Assembly (NCBI GenBank): GCA_016704445.1
Contig: JADJAE010000170.1
Location: forward strand, 1-64,000
Length of the DNA stretch: 64,000 nucleotides
Direction of reading: 5' to 3'
Source of the DNA: Deltaproteobacteria bacterium
GTDB lineage: Bacteria; Myxococcota_A; Polyangia; Polyangiales; Ga0077539
Below, one piece after another: positions 53,302 through 62,620 of the stretch. A program made the position numbers and the translations under genes. The notes under the pieces were generated by a model. It was not told the DNA's origin and ran no database searches. It saw nothing but the letters and a program-made list of their open reading frames with translations. Position 1 is the first letter of the stretch. The number at the start of each line of letters is the position of its first letter.

Positions 53302-54759
53302 ATGAGCGACCCCTCAAAGCCCACCGACGACTTCGCCGCCCTCTTCGAACAGTCCGGAGGCGTGCAGAAGCGCAGCGGTCCCGCCGTGAAGGTGGGGGCC
53401 CGCGTCGAAGCCATCATCGTGCAGATCACCCGCGACGCCGTCTTCGTCGACCTCGACCAGAAGCGTCAGGCGTACATGGACCGTGCGGAGATCCTCGGAC
53501 CCGACGGCCAGCCCACGCTGAAGGTCGGCGACAAGCTCGTCGCCCACGTGCTGGAGATGGACGGCAAGTCCGGCTCGGTGCGCCTCGGCCGCACGCTCGG
53601 CAAGGGCGGCGACGTGGCCACCCTCGAGCTCGCCCGCGAGCAGGGCATCTCCGTCGAGGGCAAGGTCGTCTCCATCAACAAGGGCGGCGCCGAGGTGGAG
53701 CTTCACGGCGTGAAGGCCTTCTGCCCGACCTCGCAGCTCGACAACCGCTTCGTGCAAGACCCCACGACCTTCATCGGCAAGACCCTGCAGTTCAAGGTCA
53801 CCGAGGTCCGCGAGGGCGGCCGCAGCATCGTGCTGTCGCGCCGCGCCCACCTCGAGGTCGAGTCGCGCGAGGCGATGGACCGCCTCATGACCACCCTCGC
53901 CCCGGGCGCCGTGGTGAAGGGCACCGTCTCGGGCGTCCGCGAGTTCGGCGCCTTCGTCGACCTCGGCGGCGTCGAGGGGCTCGTGCCCGCGAGCGAACTC
54001 TCCCACGACTCCCACGTCCGCCCCGCCGACATCGTCAACGTCGGCGACGCGATGGAGGTGCAGGTGAAGGAGATCCGCGGCAGCGGTCGCGACACCAAGA
54101 TCACCCTGTCGCTCAAGGCCCTCTCGGGCGACCCCTGGGACGCCATCGAGGTCGTCGCCCCGGTCGGCCGGGTGGTCGCCGGCGCGGTCACCCGCCTCGC
54201 GGACTTCGGCGCCTTCGTGCGCCTCGGCAACGGCATCGAGGGGCTGCTCCACGTCTCGGAGCTCCCGGGCCGCGTCGATCATCCCTCCAAGGTGCTCGCC
54301 GAGGGTCAGGCGCTGCTGGTGGTGGTTCGCTCCGTCGACCGCGGCGCCAAGAAGATCTCCCTCGCGCTCGCCGCCGAAGGGGCCTCCGCCGGCACCGCCG
54401 CGCAGGCGATGTCCCTCCCGGTCGGAACCATCGTGAAGGCCACCGTCGACCGCCACGAGACCTTCGGGGTCTTCGTCCAGGTCGAGGGCTCGCGCGGCCG
54501 GGCCGGTCGCGGGCTCATCCCCATGTCCGAGCTGGGCATCCCCCGCGGAGCAGACCTGCGCAAGCACTTCCCCGAGGGCAGCTCCGTCACCGCCAAGGTG
54601 CTCGAGACCGGCGAAGGCCGCCTGCGGCTCTCCATCCGGGCCATCGGCGTCGACGAGGAGCGCGCGGCCTACGACGGCTACCAGCGCTCCACCAAGGGCC
54701 CTGGCAAGACCGGCGCGACCCTCGGCGACCTGCTGAAGGCGCGCACCATCAAGCGCTGA
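53302..54759 (+). CDS. Five-domain S1 RNA-binding protein
   Basis: 485 residues, five S1 (OB-fold) RNA-binding domains in a row at about 30-100, 120-190, 205-275, 288-355 and 373-450. Domain 3 is the best: GTVSGVREFGAFVDL followed by GLVPASELS. Domain 4 has FGAFVRLGNGIEGLLHVSEL and domain 5 FGVFVQVEG. The protein is like ribosomal protein S1 (usually six domains in E. coli, four in others) but with a charged tail (STKGPGKTGATLGDLLKARTI). It probably binds mRNA at the ribosome or acts in RNA decay. It closes the operon; a perfect hairpin follows the stop by 6 bases. Confidence 0.85.
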   Translation: MSDPSKPTDDFAALFEQSGGVQKRSGPAVKVGARVEAIIVQITRDAVFVDLDQKRQAYMDRAEILGPDGQPTLKVGDKLVAHVLEMDGKSGSVRLGRTLGKGGDVATLELAREQGISVEGKVVSINKGGAEVELHGVKAFCPTSQLDNRFVQDPTTFIGKTLQFKVTEVREGGRSIVLSRRAHLEVESREAMDRLMTTLAPGAVVKGTVSGVREFGAFVDLGGVEGLVPASELSHDSHVRPADIVNVGDAMEVQVKEIRGSGRDTKITLSLKALSGDPWDAIEVVAPVGRVVAGAVTRLADFGAFVRLGNGIEGLLHVSELPGRVDHPSKVLAEGQALLVVVRSVDRGAKKISLALAAEGASAGTAAQAMSLPVGTIVKATVDRHETFGVFVQVEGSRGRAGRGLIPMSELGIPRGADLRKHFPEGSSVTAKVLETGEGRLRLSIRAIGVDEERAAYDGYQRSTKGPGKTGATLGDLLKARTIKR

Positions 54760-54765
54760 CCGACC

Positions 54766-54797
54766 TTAGGGCGGAGCCTCCCCCCGCTCCGCCCTAA
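54766..54797. terminator. Perfect hairpin between convergent genes
   Basis: TTAGGGCGGAGC at 54766-54777 is exactly complementary to GCTCCGCCCTAA at 54786-54797 with an 8-base C-rich loop. It lies 6 bases after the S1 gene stop and 22 bases from the stop of the opposing gene, so it could serve both. No T-tract follows, so it may be Rho-aided. Confidence 0.65.
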
Positions 54798-54818
54798 ACC
54801 CCCCCCTCACACCACGAA

Positions 54819-57063
54819 TCACATCCCGGCGCGCACGTCCTCCGAGAGCCCGGTGGCTCCGTTGGGCGCGTCGCCGAGCGTGCCGCTGCGACCTCCGCCG
54901 CCGCCTGATCCGCCGCCGCCTCGCATGCAGGTGAGCCCGGAGATCATGGGCGCCGCGCCCAGGTAGTAGACGCACACCGACGGACCGCCCGGAGCGCCCG
55001 AGCCGCTGCCCGCGTCGCCGCCGCTGCCGCCGCGCGCCCCGGCGCCGCCGCTGCCTGCGTTGCCGGTCGCGCCGCCGCCGCTGCCCGGGTTGCCCCCGGA
55101 GCCGCCGTCGCCGCCGTCGCCGCCGTCGCCGCCGCGCCCTCCGCGCCCGGTGTTGGCCTGGCAGTCCTCGATGCGCAGCGTCGACGAGACGCTCATCACC
55201 GCGAACGACCCGCCGCCTCCGGAGCCTCCGCGCCCGGCCCCGCCGTCGCACCCGCCAGCGCCGCCGCCCCCGCCGCCGCCGCCGTTGTGGTCGTTGCACG
55301 AGAACGGGAACTGGTACGTCCGCCCCCGGTCCTGCGCCGCCGCCGCCGCCGCCGCCACCCGCGGGGCCGTCGGTGCCCGGGAGCCCGACGGGCGCCGTGT
55401 AGATCCCCGTGTCGTTGCGCACCGTGCCCACCGTCGGGGCGCTGCGTCCGTTGCTCCCTCCCCGTCCGTCCGAGCCCGCGCTCGCCGCGCCCGCGCTGGG
55501 CGGACTCACCGCCGCCGAGCCCGCGCAGATGCCCACGCAGCCCACGCAGGTCCCGGTCCGCACGGCCGCCGCACCGCCGTTGCCCGCGGGCGCACCGCCG
55601 GGAGCGACCGACCCCACCGAGCCCGGCGCGCCGTTGTTGGCGCCGCTCGCGGAGGCCCCGCCCTGGCCGCCGTTCGCGCCGCAGCTCGACGAGCCCGACG
55701 CGCCTCCGCCGGGCGTTCCGCCGCTGGTGCCGTTGCGCCCGATGGCCCCGTCGGCGCCGTCCGCGCCGAGGGCTCCGTTGGCGCCGCTGCCCGAGACGAT
55801 GGTGCAGCCGCGCAGCGTCAGCAGGGAGTTCAGCGCCCGCACGCCGTAGCTGCTCTCTCCCGGCGCCGTCGCCGCCGCGGACTGCACCGTCACGAGCTGC
55901 AGCTCCGTGGAGACCGTGAGGTTCTGCGCCAGCACCGCCGTCGCGTCCCCCTGAATCACCGTCGCGTTGGAGCGCGCCCTCGCCCAGCCCATCGTGTCGT
56001 CGTAGCCGCCGTAGACGCTCACCCCCGAGCTGAGCTGCACCGAGCCGAGGTAGAGCCCCGCCGCGGCGTACACCGGGCGCGCGGGCGCTCCGGCGCTGGC
56101 CGCCGTGATGGCAGCGGGCAGCGTGCGCTTGGGCATCGCCATGGTGCCGGGGTTGGCGTCGTCGCCTCGGGGCGAGACGAACACCGCGCGGCCCGCGTCG
56201 CCGTCGATGCCGTCGCAGTTGGTGTCGCGGAACATCAGGTCCGGCGCGTCGGCCTCCATCGCGTTGCACTCGCAGCCATTGGCCGCCATGCGGTCGAGGT
56301 CGACGAAGCCCGCGGCGCAGGCGAGCGCGCAGCTCCCCATCACGCAGGCGGCGGTCTGGTTCATCCCCGCCGTGCAGCGCGTCCCGCAGGTGCCGCAGTT
56401 CATCGGGTCGGTCTGGTAGTCCGGGCCGCGGTGCGCGCAGGTCGGCGCGGTGCCCATCACCATGCACACGTCCATGGTGCAGGTGTCGCGGTCGTCGCAG
56501 CTGTACGCCGCGCTCCTCACGCAGCGCAGCCGCGCTGGCTCACAGCTCCAGGTCCCGGTGCAGGGGTCGCCGTTGAGCCTCGCGCAGGTCGCGTCGCCGA
56601 TCTCGCACGGCAGCTCCCGCACGCAGCCGCTGCCCAGCGCGCAGAAGTTGTCGCCCGGGCAGCGCATGTCGTTGGCGACGTGCGTACAGCGCCCCATCGC
56701 CCGGTCGCACGCGTCGTCGGTGCAGGCCACCGCGTCGTCACAGCTCGCCGGCCCGCCCACCACCACGCAGCGCCCGAAGCGGCAGGCCTGGGCGTTCTCG
56801 CAGAGGTCCGGCGCGGTGCAGTCGTCGGCGGTGCGGCACGCCCGACCCGCGTCCACTTCGGCGTCGCTCGCAGTGTCCGCGGCGACGTCCCTCGGAACGT
56901 CCGCCCCGGTGTCTCCCCCGGCGTCTGCGACGTCCGAGACGCCGAGATCGGACAGCTCGCCCGCATCCGCGGCACCCGAGTCCGGGTCGAGCACCGAAGG
57001 CGGGTCTTCGCTGCAGGCGACGAGAAATGAAACCCCGAGCGACAAGAGCAGAGGACGTCCCAT
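54819..57063 (-). pseudogene. Gly-rich stalked lipoprotein, one frameshift
   Basis: Repaired length about 748 residues. Signal peptide and lipobox (FLVACS) are followed by an acidic Asp/Ala stalk. A Cys-rich region follows (residues about 75-255) with several ENAQACRFGRC- and CTDDACD-type repeats resembling Dickkopf/EGF-like surface modules. A beta-helix-like section (VFVSPRGDDANPGTMAMP, VSVYGGYDDTMGW) resembles right-handed parallel beta-helix proteins. The C-terminal third is Gly-rich (GGGGGGGGAGGCDGGAG, GRGGDGGDGGDGG), collagen-like in composition, ending GLSEDVRAGM. The frame shifts at the C5 run at 55323-55327, where one base seems extra; removing it joins the two halves. Probably a real surface protein and a sequencing slip. 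Confidence 0.7.
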
Positions 57064-57104
57064 GGTGCCGAGGATATCCCAGCCACCTCGACCGCGGAGG
57101 GCCT

Positions 57105-57401
57105 ATGCTCGCCAGCGAAATGACCGAGACCACCGGGTTGCTGCGGGCGAAGCTGACCGAGGGGCTGAGCCCCGAGCGGCTGGAGATCGAGGACGAGGGG
57201 CACCTCCACGCGGGCCACGCCGGCGCCAGGGAGCACGGCGGCGGGCACTACCGGGTGACCGTCGTCAGCTCGGCCTTCGAGGGAATGGGCCCGGTCGCCC
57301 GGCACCGGAAGGTGTACGCGCTGCTGGAGGAGGAGCTGAAGACGCGGGTGCACGCCCTCGCGCTCACGACCCTCACGCCCGCCGAGGCCCAGCTCCGCTA
57401 G
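57105..57401 (+). CDS. BolA/IbaG-family protein
   Basis: 98 residues. The BolA fold is recognisable from LRAKLTEGLSPERLEIEDEG, HLHAGHAG (the family His), GHYRVTVVSSAFEGMGPVARHRKVYALLEEEL and the helix ELKTRVHALAL. BolA proteins bind monothiol glutaredoxins and [2Fe-2S] clusters or act as transcriptional regulators. The ATG at 57105 has a GGAGG four bases upstream; an ATG at 57120 in the same frame lacks one. The TAG stop at 57399-57401 overlaps, on the other strand, the stop of the CorC gene (57398-57400), sharing CTAG. Confidence 0.85.
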   Translation: MLASEMTETTGLLRAKLTEGLSPERLEIEDEGHLHAGHAGAREHGGGHYRVTVVSSAFEGMGPVARHRKVYALLEEELKTRVHALALTTLTPAEAQLR

Positions 57402-58699
57402 GAGAGCGCCTCTGCGGCAGGGCGGTGCACCCGCACCTGCTTCACCCTCCGAGCGCTCGCCTCGACCACCTCCAGCACCGCGCCGCTGGGGACCGCGATC
57501 AGCTCGCCGGTCTGCGGAATGTGCCCCGCGAGCACGATGCAGAGCCCGGCCAGCGTCGAGTAGCGCTCGCTCTCCGGCAGGTCGAAGTCGATCGCTCGGT
57601 TGACCTCGTGCATGGGCAGGCTCCCCACCACGAGGTAGCTCCCGTCGTCCTCACGCTTCACCTGGATCGGCGCCGGGTCGTTCTCGCTGAGAATCTCCCC
57701 GACGAGCTCTTCGATGAGGTCCTCGACGGTGACCAGCCCGATGACGTTGCCCACCTCGTCGACCAGCATCGCCAGCGGGGTCCGGTCGGACTGGAGCTCC
57801 TTGAGCAGCGTCACGGCCAGGGCGTTGCCCGGCGAGAACTTGATCGGCCGGAGGTGCGCCTCCAGCGAGACGCTATCGCCGCGCAGCGCCGGGCCCAGCA
57901 GGTCGCGGAGCGTCACGTACCCGACGATGTTCTCCGGGGTGCCGTCGTACACCGGCAGCCGGGAGAAGCGCGCCTCGCGGGTGATCCGCTCCAGGGTCTC
58001 CGACGACGCGTCCTTCGAGACCGCCACCACCACCGCCCGCGGGACCATCACGTCCACGGCGCGCAGCCCCTGGAAGTCGATCGCCCGGGAGGCGATCTCG
58101 CTCGCGTTCTTGTCGAGCGACCCGACCCGCGCCGCCTCCTCGACCAGCTCCTGGATCTCCTCGGGAGAGAGCCTCGCCTCGGTGAAGCTCGTCTTGTCCC
58201 CGAAGAGCTTGAGCACCACGTTGGAGGCCCCGGTGAGCACCCACACCAGGGGCTTCACCACCGAGGCCATCGCCCGCAGCGCGGGCCCCAGCAGCAGCGA
58301 GTACCGCTCGGCCATGCGCAGCGCGAGCGACTTGGGCACCAGCTCGCCCACCACGATCTCAAGAAACGAGATGCCCGCGATGACCACGACCAGCCCCAGC
58401 GTCGCGGCGTAGGCGCCGACCCCCGGCACCCCCCGTAGGGCGTCGGCGACGTGGTGCGCGAGCGACTCTCCTCCGAAGGCCGCCGCGGTCGTGCCGATCA
58501 CCGTGAGCCCGATCTGCACCGTCGCGAGAAACCTCTCGGGCTCCTCGCGCAGCCAGCGCACCGCACCGGCGCCCCGGCGACCCTCCGCGGTGAGCTCCGC
58601 GAGGCGCGTCTTGCGCACCGAGAGCACCGCGATCTCCGCGGCCGCGAAGACCCCGTTGAGCAGCATCAGCACCAGGACGATCAGCAGCTCGCCGATCAT
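57398..58699 (-). CDS. CorC/HlyC-family CBS-domain transporter (CNNM-like)
   Basis: 433 residues. Residues 1-180 are the DUF21/CNNM membrane domain with three to four helices (LLIVLVLMLLNGVFAAAEIAVL, LATVQIGLTVIGTTAAAF, VVVIAGISFLEIVVGELVPKSLAL). Residues about 205-325 are paired CBS domains (FSRLPVYDGTPENIVGYVTL, LAMLVDEVGNVIGLVTVEDLIEELV). Residues 345-430 are the CorC C-terminal transporter-associated domain. The family moves Mg2+ or other ions or controls such movement. It overlaps the stop of moaE on the same strand (ATGA), an unusual partner. It may be a simple chance operon, or may link to molybdate or metal supply. Confidence 0.85.
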   Translation of the reverse strand: MIGELLIVLVLMLLNGVFAAAEIAVLSVRKTRLAELTAEGRRGAGAVRWLREEPERFLATVQIGLTVIGTTAAAFGGESLAHHVADALRGVPGVGAYAATLGLVVVIAGISFLEIVVGELVPKSLALRMAERYSLLLGPALRAMASVVKPLVWVLTGASNVVLKLFGDKTSFTEARLSPEEIQELVEEAARVGSLDKNASEIASRAIDFQGLRAVDVMVPRAVVVAVSKDASSETLERITREARFSRLPVYDGTPENIVGYVTLRDLLGPALRGDSVSLEAHLRPIKFSPGNALAVTLLKELQSDRTPLAMLVDEVGNVIGLVTVEDLIEELVGEILSENDPAPIQVKREDDGSYLVVGSLPMHEVNRAIDFDLPESERYSTLAGLCIVLAGHIPQTGELIAVPSGAVLEVVEASARRVKQVRVHRPAAEALS

Positions 58700-59172
58700 C
58701 CGTGCCCGCCGCCCCCATGCCCGTGACCGTGACCGTGGCCCTCGTCGTGGTCGTGGCAGCGCGCGTCGACCCACCCGACCCAGTACGGACCGTCGGGCCC
58801 GTACTCCCGCTTCCAGATCGGGACGCGCGCCTTGATCTCGTCGATGAGCGCCTTGCACGCCCGAAAGGCCTCGCCCCGGTGCACCGCGCTCGCCGCGCAG
58901 ACCACCGCCGCGTCGCCGACGCCCAGCGTCCCCACCCGGTGCAGCGCCGCCAGCCGCACGCCCGGGTTCGCCGCGGCGATCTCGTCGCCGATGCGCTGCA
59001 TCTCCGCGACCGCCATCGTCGCGTAGGCCTCGTAGTCGAGGCGCGTCACCGCGCGGCCCTCGTTGTGGTCGCGCACCACCCCCACGAACACGTCGATGCC
59101 CCCCGCCGTGGGGTGCGACACCGCCGCGATCACCCGCTCTACGGAGAGCGCCTCGCTCGACAGTTCGAACAC
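58696..59172 (-). CDS. moaE: Molybdopterin synthase large subunit MoaE with His-rich tail
   Basis: 158 residues. MoaE with MoaD inserts sulfur into precursor Z to form molybdopterin. Family marks are GIDVFVGVVRDHNEGR (conserved GxVR), LDYEAYATMAVAEM, HRVGTLGVGDAAVV, CKALIDEIKARVPIWKRE and the end WVGWVDAR. The last ~20 residues (HDHDEGHGHGHGHGGGGHG) are a His/Gly tail not part of the enzyme; it is probably metal-binding and unusual for MoaE. MoaC follows 4 bases upstream on the same strand, forming a cofactor operon with the CorC gene. Confidence 0.95.
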   Translation of the reverse strand: MFELSSEALSVERVIAAVSHPTAGGIDVFVGVVRDHNEGRAVTRLDYEAYATMAVAEMQRIGDEIAAANPGVRLAALHRVGTLGVGDAAVVCAASAVHRGEAFRACKALIDEIKARVPIWKREYGPDGPYWVGWVDARCHDHDEGHGHGHGHGGGGHG

Positions 59173-59176
59173 CGCC

Positions 59177-59662
59177 TCACTCCTCCCGACGCCACGTGCC
59201 GGTGCGCCCGCCGGACTTCTCCAGGAGGGCGATCTCGGTGATCGCCACCCCGCGCTCCAGGCCCTTCACCATGTCGTAGAGCGCCAGCGCGGCGATCGAC
59301 GCGCCCGTCATGGCCTCCATCTCCACCCCGGTGCGGTCCCATGCCTCCGCCGTCACGACGATCTCCGCCCCCTCGTCCACCCAGCTCAGCGCCACGGTGA
59401 CGCCCGTCAGCGCGACGTGGTGACACAGCGGGATCACCTCCGGAGTGCGCTTGGCCCCCATGATCCCGGCGAGGCGCACCGTGGCGCCCACGTCGCCCTT
59501 CGGCCCGTCGCCCGATCGCGCCGCCGCCGCGGTCTCCGGGAGCATCCGCACCCGGGCCCTCGCCACCGCGCGCCGGGCCGTCTCGACCTTCTCTCCCACC
59601 CCCACCATGTGCACCGCGCCGGAGGCGTCGACGTGCGTGGGCCTGGCTGTCTTGCTCGTCAT
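59177..59662 (-). CDS. moaC: Cyclic pyranopterin monophosphate synthase MoaC
   Basis: 161 residues, start ATG at 59662 set by the usual MoaC beginning (PTHVDASGAVHMVGV). MoaC converts the MoaA product to cyclic pyranopterin phosphate. Conserved elements seen are KGDVGATVRLAGIMGAKRT, IPLCHHVALTGV, and the catalytic-side TGVEMEAMTGASIAALALYDM and IALLEKSGGRTG. Length is normal. With moaE it forms the minus-strand molybdopterin unit; moaA, moaB and moaD are not in the window. Confidence 0.95.
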   Translation of the reverse strand: MTSKTARPTHVDASGAVHMVGVGEKVETARRAVARARVRMLPETAAAARSGDGPKGDVGATVRLAGIMGAKRTPEVIPLCHHVALTGVTVALSWVDEGAEIVVTAEAWDRTGVEMEAMTGASIAALALYDMVKGLERGVAITEIALLEKSGGRTGTWRREE

Positions 59663-59720
59663 CGTCGCCCTACCATCGCACAGCTCTCGCGGGCGCGTGC
59701 TAGCGTCCCCGCCGACGCTT

Positions 59721-61409
59721 GTGTTGAGCAACGTGGTGAGGTTTTTGGCGCTGATCGGCGCCCTCGTGTTCGTGCATGAGCTCGGTCACTTCGCGTGGGC
59801 GAAGGCTTACGGCATCAAGGTGCTGAAGTTCTCGCTCGGCTTTGGGCCGCGCATCTTCGGCATCCGCTACGGGGAGACCGACTACTGCATCGGCCTCGTC
59901 CCCTTCGGCGGCTTCGTGAAGATGCTCGGCGAAGACCCGAGCGACGAGATCCCCCACGAGGACCTCCCCCGCGCCTTCCACGCCCAGCCCCTCGCCCGGC
60001 GCTTCGTGGTCGTGCTGGCCGGGCCGCTCATGTCCCTGCTCTTCCCGGTGCTGCTCTACTTCGTCGCCCTCCTCGGGCGCAGCGACCTCACCGCCCCGGT
60101 CATCGGAACCGTCGCTGCCGGCTACGCCGCCGCCGGGGTGCTCCTCCCGGGCGACCGCGTCACGGCCATCGACGGCGCCGCGGTGAGCTCCTTCGAGGAG
60201 GTGCGCGAGGCCATCGCCCGCTCTCCCCGCCACGCGCTCCGCTTCGACGTCGAGCGCGCCGGGCAGCCCGTCACCGTGCGCGTCACCCCCGAGGCGGTCA
60301 CCACCGCGCTGCCCTTCAACGAGCGGGTGACCACCGGGTTCCTGGGCGTCTCGCCGGGCTTCCCGCTGCCCGTCGTCGGGGTGCGGGCCCCCTCGCCCGC
60401 CGACACCGCGGGCCTGCGCACCTTCGACGTGGTGACCATGTACCGGGGCGCTCCGGTGCGGCGCTGGGCCGACCTCGAGGCCGCCCTCACGCGCTCGCAC
60501 GGCTCCACGGTGCCGCTCGCGTTCCTCCGACCGAGGGCCATCGAGGGGGCGTTAGGGGGCCTCGTCGACCTGGAGGTCTTCGACCCGGGCCTCGCGCAGA
60601 TCGCCCCCGAGGCGGGCACCGGCGAGATGACCACCCGCACCGGCATCGAGCCCTCGGACCTCTACCTCTCGGACGTCGCGGCAGACAGCCCCGAGGCCCT
60701 CATGGGGCTGCGCCGCGGGGCGCGCGTCATCTCCCTCGACGGCGCCGCTCCCCCCTCCTGGGAGCGCTTCATCGCCGCGCTCACCGAGGGCCCCGCCCGG
60801 CTTCGCACGCTGCGCTTCGCCATCGACCGCCACGAGGCCGTCGGCGGCTTCTCGCTCCGCCCTGTGGTGATGACCGACGAGTTCGGCGAGCGCTCGGTGC
60901 ACCTCCGCACGGGCCTCGAGCGCTGGCGCCCCATCGTCTCCGACCCGCCGATCGCCAACCCCGCCCCGGTCCGCTACGCCCTCTCCGGCGCGCTCTCCGA
61001 GACCGCCGAGGCGATGCGCTTCCTCAGCCTCGGCATCGTGAGGATGCTCCAGGGCCGCGTGCCCGTGACCAGCGTAGGCGGCCCCATCGCCATCTACGAC
61101 GCCTCGCGCAGCGTCGCCGTCGACGGCGTCTGGGGGTACTTCCGGCTGATGGCCCTCATCAGCCTCAACCTGGGCCTGCTCAACCTGCTGCCGGTGCCCA
61201 CCCTCGACGGTGGCCACCTGCTGTTCTTCGGCATGGAGGCCGTGATGCGCCGCCCGGTCCCGCTGCGGGTGCGTCAGGTGGCCTCGGTGCTGGGGCTGCT
61301 GCTGGTGGTCGGGGTGATGGTGCTCGCCTTCCGCAACGACCTCGAACGCAAGCTCGGCGGCGAAGTCAGGGTCGGTCGCGCATCGACGGCGGTCCAGGCT
61401 AGAGTGTAG
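59721..61409 (+). CDS. rseP: RseP-type site-2 zinc metalloprotease
   Basis: 562 residues from the GTG at 59721. H19-E-L-G-H23 in VHELGHFAW binds zinc, with the third ligand Asp in LLPVPTLDGGHLL near the C-terminus (helix 3). GYKVxxF-type turns and the strand VPFGGFVKMLGEDPS match the family, as does the membrane-embedded layout (first helix at 8-28, others at about 95-115, 460-490 and 520-540). The central part holds two PDZ-like domains (VIGTVAAGYAAAGVLLPGDRV and SPADTAGLRTFDV). RseP cuts anti-sigma factors and residual signal peptides inside the membrane. Length is about 110 residues more than E. coli RseP, mainly between the PDZ parts. Confidence 0.9.
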   Translation: MLSNVVRFLALIGALVFVHELGHFAWAKAYGIKVLKFSLGFGPRIFGIRYGETDYCIGLVPFGGFVKMLGEDPSDEIPHEDLPRAFHAQPLARRFVVVLAGPLMSLLFPVLLYFVALLGRSDLTAPVIGTVAAGYAAAGVLLPGDRVTAIDGAAVSSFEEVREAIARSPRHALRFDVERAGQPVTVRVTPEAVTTALPFNERVTTGFLGVSPGFPLPVVGVRAPSPADTAGLRTFDVVTMYRGAPVRRWADLEAALTRSHGSTVPLAFLRPRAIEGALGGLVDLEVFDPGLAQIAPEAGTGEMTTRTGIEPSDLYLSDVAADSPEALMGLRRGARVISLDGAAPPSWERFIAALTEGPARLRTLRFAIDRHEAVGGFSLRPVVMTDEFGERSVHLRTGLERWRPIVSDPPIANPAPVRYALSGALSETAEAMRFLSLGIVRMLQGRVPVTSVGGPIAIYDASRSVAVDGVWGYFRLMALISLNLGLLNLLPVPTLDGGHLLFFGMEAVMRRPVPLRVRQVASVLGLLLVVGVMVLAFRNDLERKLGGEVRVGRASTAVQARV

Positions 61410-61415
61410 GACATC

Positions 61416-62081
61416 ATGCGACGCGCCCTCGAGATCGAGATCGAAGCCTGCGACGCCCTGCTGGGCCTGCTCCGCGTCCACGCCGCCGCGGAGGTCCACC
61501 GCTGGCCCTCGCACCTCTCTGGCGGGCTCTCGCTCGCCATCGACGACGAGATGGAGCGCCTGGAGCCGATCGTCCGCGAACTCGGCATCGCCTACCAGTG
61601 CCTCGAAGACCACGGCGTCGCGACCATCGACCGCACGCCGCAGTCGCGCTTCTCCGACGTCGACGGCGCCTTCCACCTGGTGGCCTGCCCCATCGTCATC
61701 AACATCGACCTCGACCCGCTGCGCATCGCCCTCGACCGCGGCGACCAGCCCACCCGCGAGGGGGCCATCGAGGTCGCCAACGCGCTGCGCACCGTGCTGG
61801 CCTCCCTCGCCCGGAGCGAGCTGCTCGTCTATCACAAGCTCCTTCTCGCAGGCGCCGAGCAGCCCGCCGACCGCGCGCTGCGCTTCGCCGACGCCTACCT
61901 CGCCGCCGCGTGGACCAGCGCCCCCGCCCCAGAGCCGGCGCTCCCCTCGATGCTCCCGGTCGCCATCGGATACGACCCCCACCCCGCGCTCTCGGAGGCC
62001 TCTTCGGGGGGCAGCCGCACCGCCGAGTCCACCGAGGTGTTTCGCCTCGACCTCGACCCCAACTCCATGGAGGACGCATGA
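61416..62081 (+). CDS. Unknown protein downstream of rseP
   Basis: 221 residues; family not recognised. The N-terminal 150 residues are helical and acidic, without signal peptide (EIEIEACDALLGLLRVHAAAEV, LVACPIVINIDLDPLRIALD). The last 55 residues are Pro/Ser/Ala-rich and probably disordered. Start 6 bases after the rseP stop and stop overlapping the next start by 4 bases (ATGA) indicate co-transcription. It may be a cytoplasmic regulatory or chaperone-like protein, but no motif supports this. Confidence 0.55.
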   Translation: MRRALEIEIEACDALLGLLRVHAAAEVHRWPSHLSGGLSLAIDDEMERLEPIVRELGIAYQCLEDHGVATIDRTPQSRFSDVDGAFHLVACPIVINIDLDPLRIALDRGDQPTREGAIEVANALRTVLASLARSELLVYHKLLLAGAEQPADRALRFADAYLAAAWTSAPAPEPALPSMLPVAIGYDPHPALSEASSGGSRTAESTEVFRLDLDPNSMEDA

Positions 62082-62620
62082 CCCGTCGGGCCCGCGCTGC
62101 CGCCCTGGCCGCCCTGCTCCTTGGCCTCGCTCCCGCCGCCGCCTCGGCCACCACCATCGTCCCGATCACCACCGAGGAGCTCACCCGCCGCTCGGACGAG
62201 GTGCTCGTCGCCACCGTGCGCGCCTCCACCTCCCGCTGGGAGCACGGGCTGATCGTCACCGACCACGAGCTGCTCGTCGAGGCCTCCATCCGCGGCCGCA
62301 CCGTCGTCCGCAGCACCGTCTTCGTCCGCACCCCCGGCGGCGTCGTGGGCCGCATCGCGCAGACCATCCCCGACGCGCCGATGCTCGAGGTCGGCCGCAG
62401 CTACCTCTTCTTCCTCTCCGGCGGCGTCGGCCAGGTGCGCTACCTCGCGCACCTCACCGCGGCGGTGGTTCCTGTCGAGTCCACCGCCCGGGGTGAGCTC
62501 GTCGCGCAGCCGTCCTCGTCGCTCCTCGTCGACCGCTCGCAGTCCTCGCCCACCGCCGTCGCGCCGCCTCCGATGCCGCTGCCCACGATGCTCGACCTCG
62601 TCCGCGCGGTGCCCCGTTGA
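62078..62620 (+). CDS. Secreted or periplasmic unknown protein
   Basis: 180 residues. An Ala/Leu-rich signal peptide ends near ASATT, with no lipobox Cys, so it is periplasmic or secreted. The mature part has beta strands (VLVATVRASTSRWE, LIVTDHELLVEASI, STVFVRTPGGVVG, SYLFFLSGG) like the DUF-type small beta proteins found beside myxobacterial proteases. Its last base pairs overlap the TTG start of the metalloprotease gene (TTGA), so the two are probably coupled; it could be an inhibitor, chaperone or pro-partner of that protease. Confidence 0.6.
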   Translation: MTRRARAAALAALLLGLAPAAASATTIVPITTEELTRRSDEVLVATVRASTSRWEHGLIVTDHELLVEASIRGRTVVRSTVFVRTPGGVVGRIAQTIPDAPMLEVGRSYLFFLSGGVGQVRYLAHLTAAVVPVESTARGELVAQPSSSLLVDRSQSSPTAVAPPPMPLPTMLDLVRAVPR

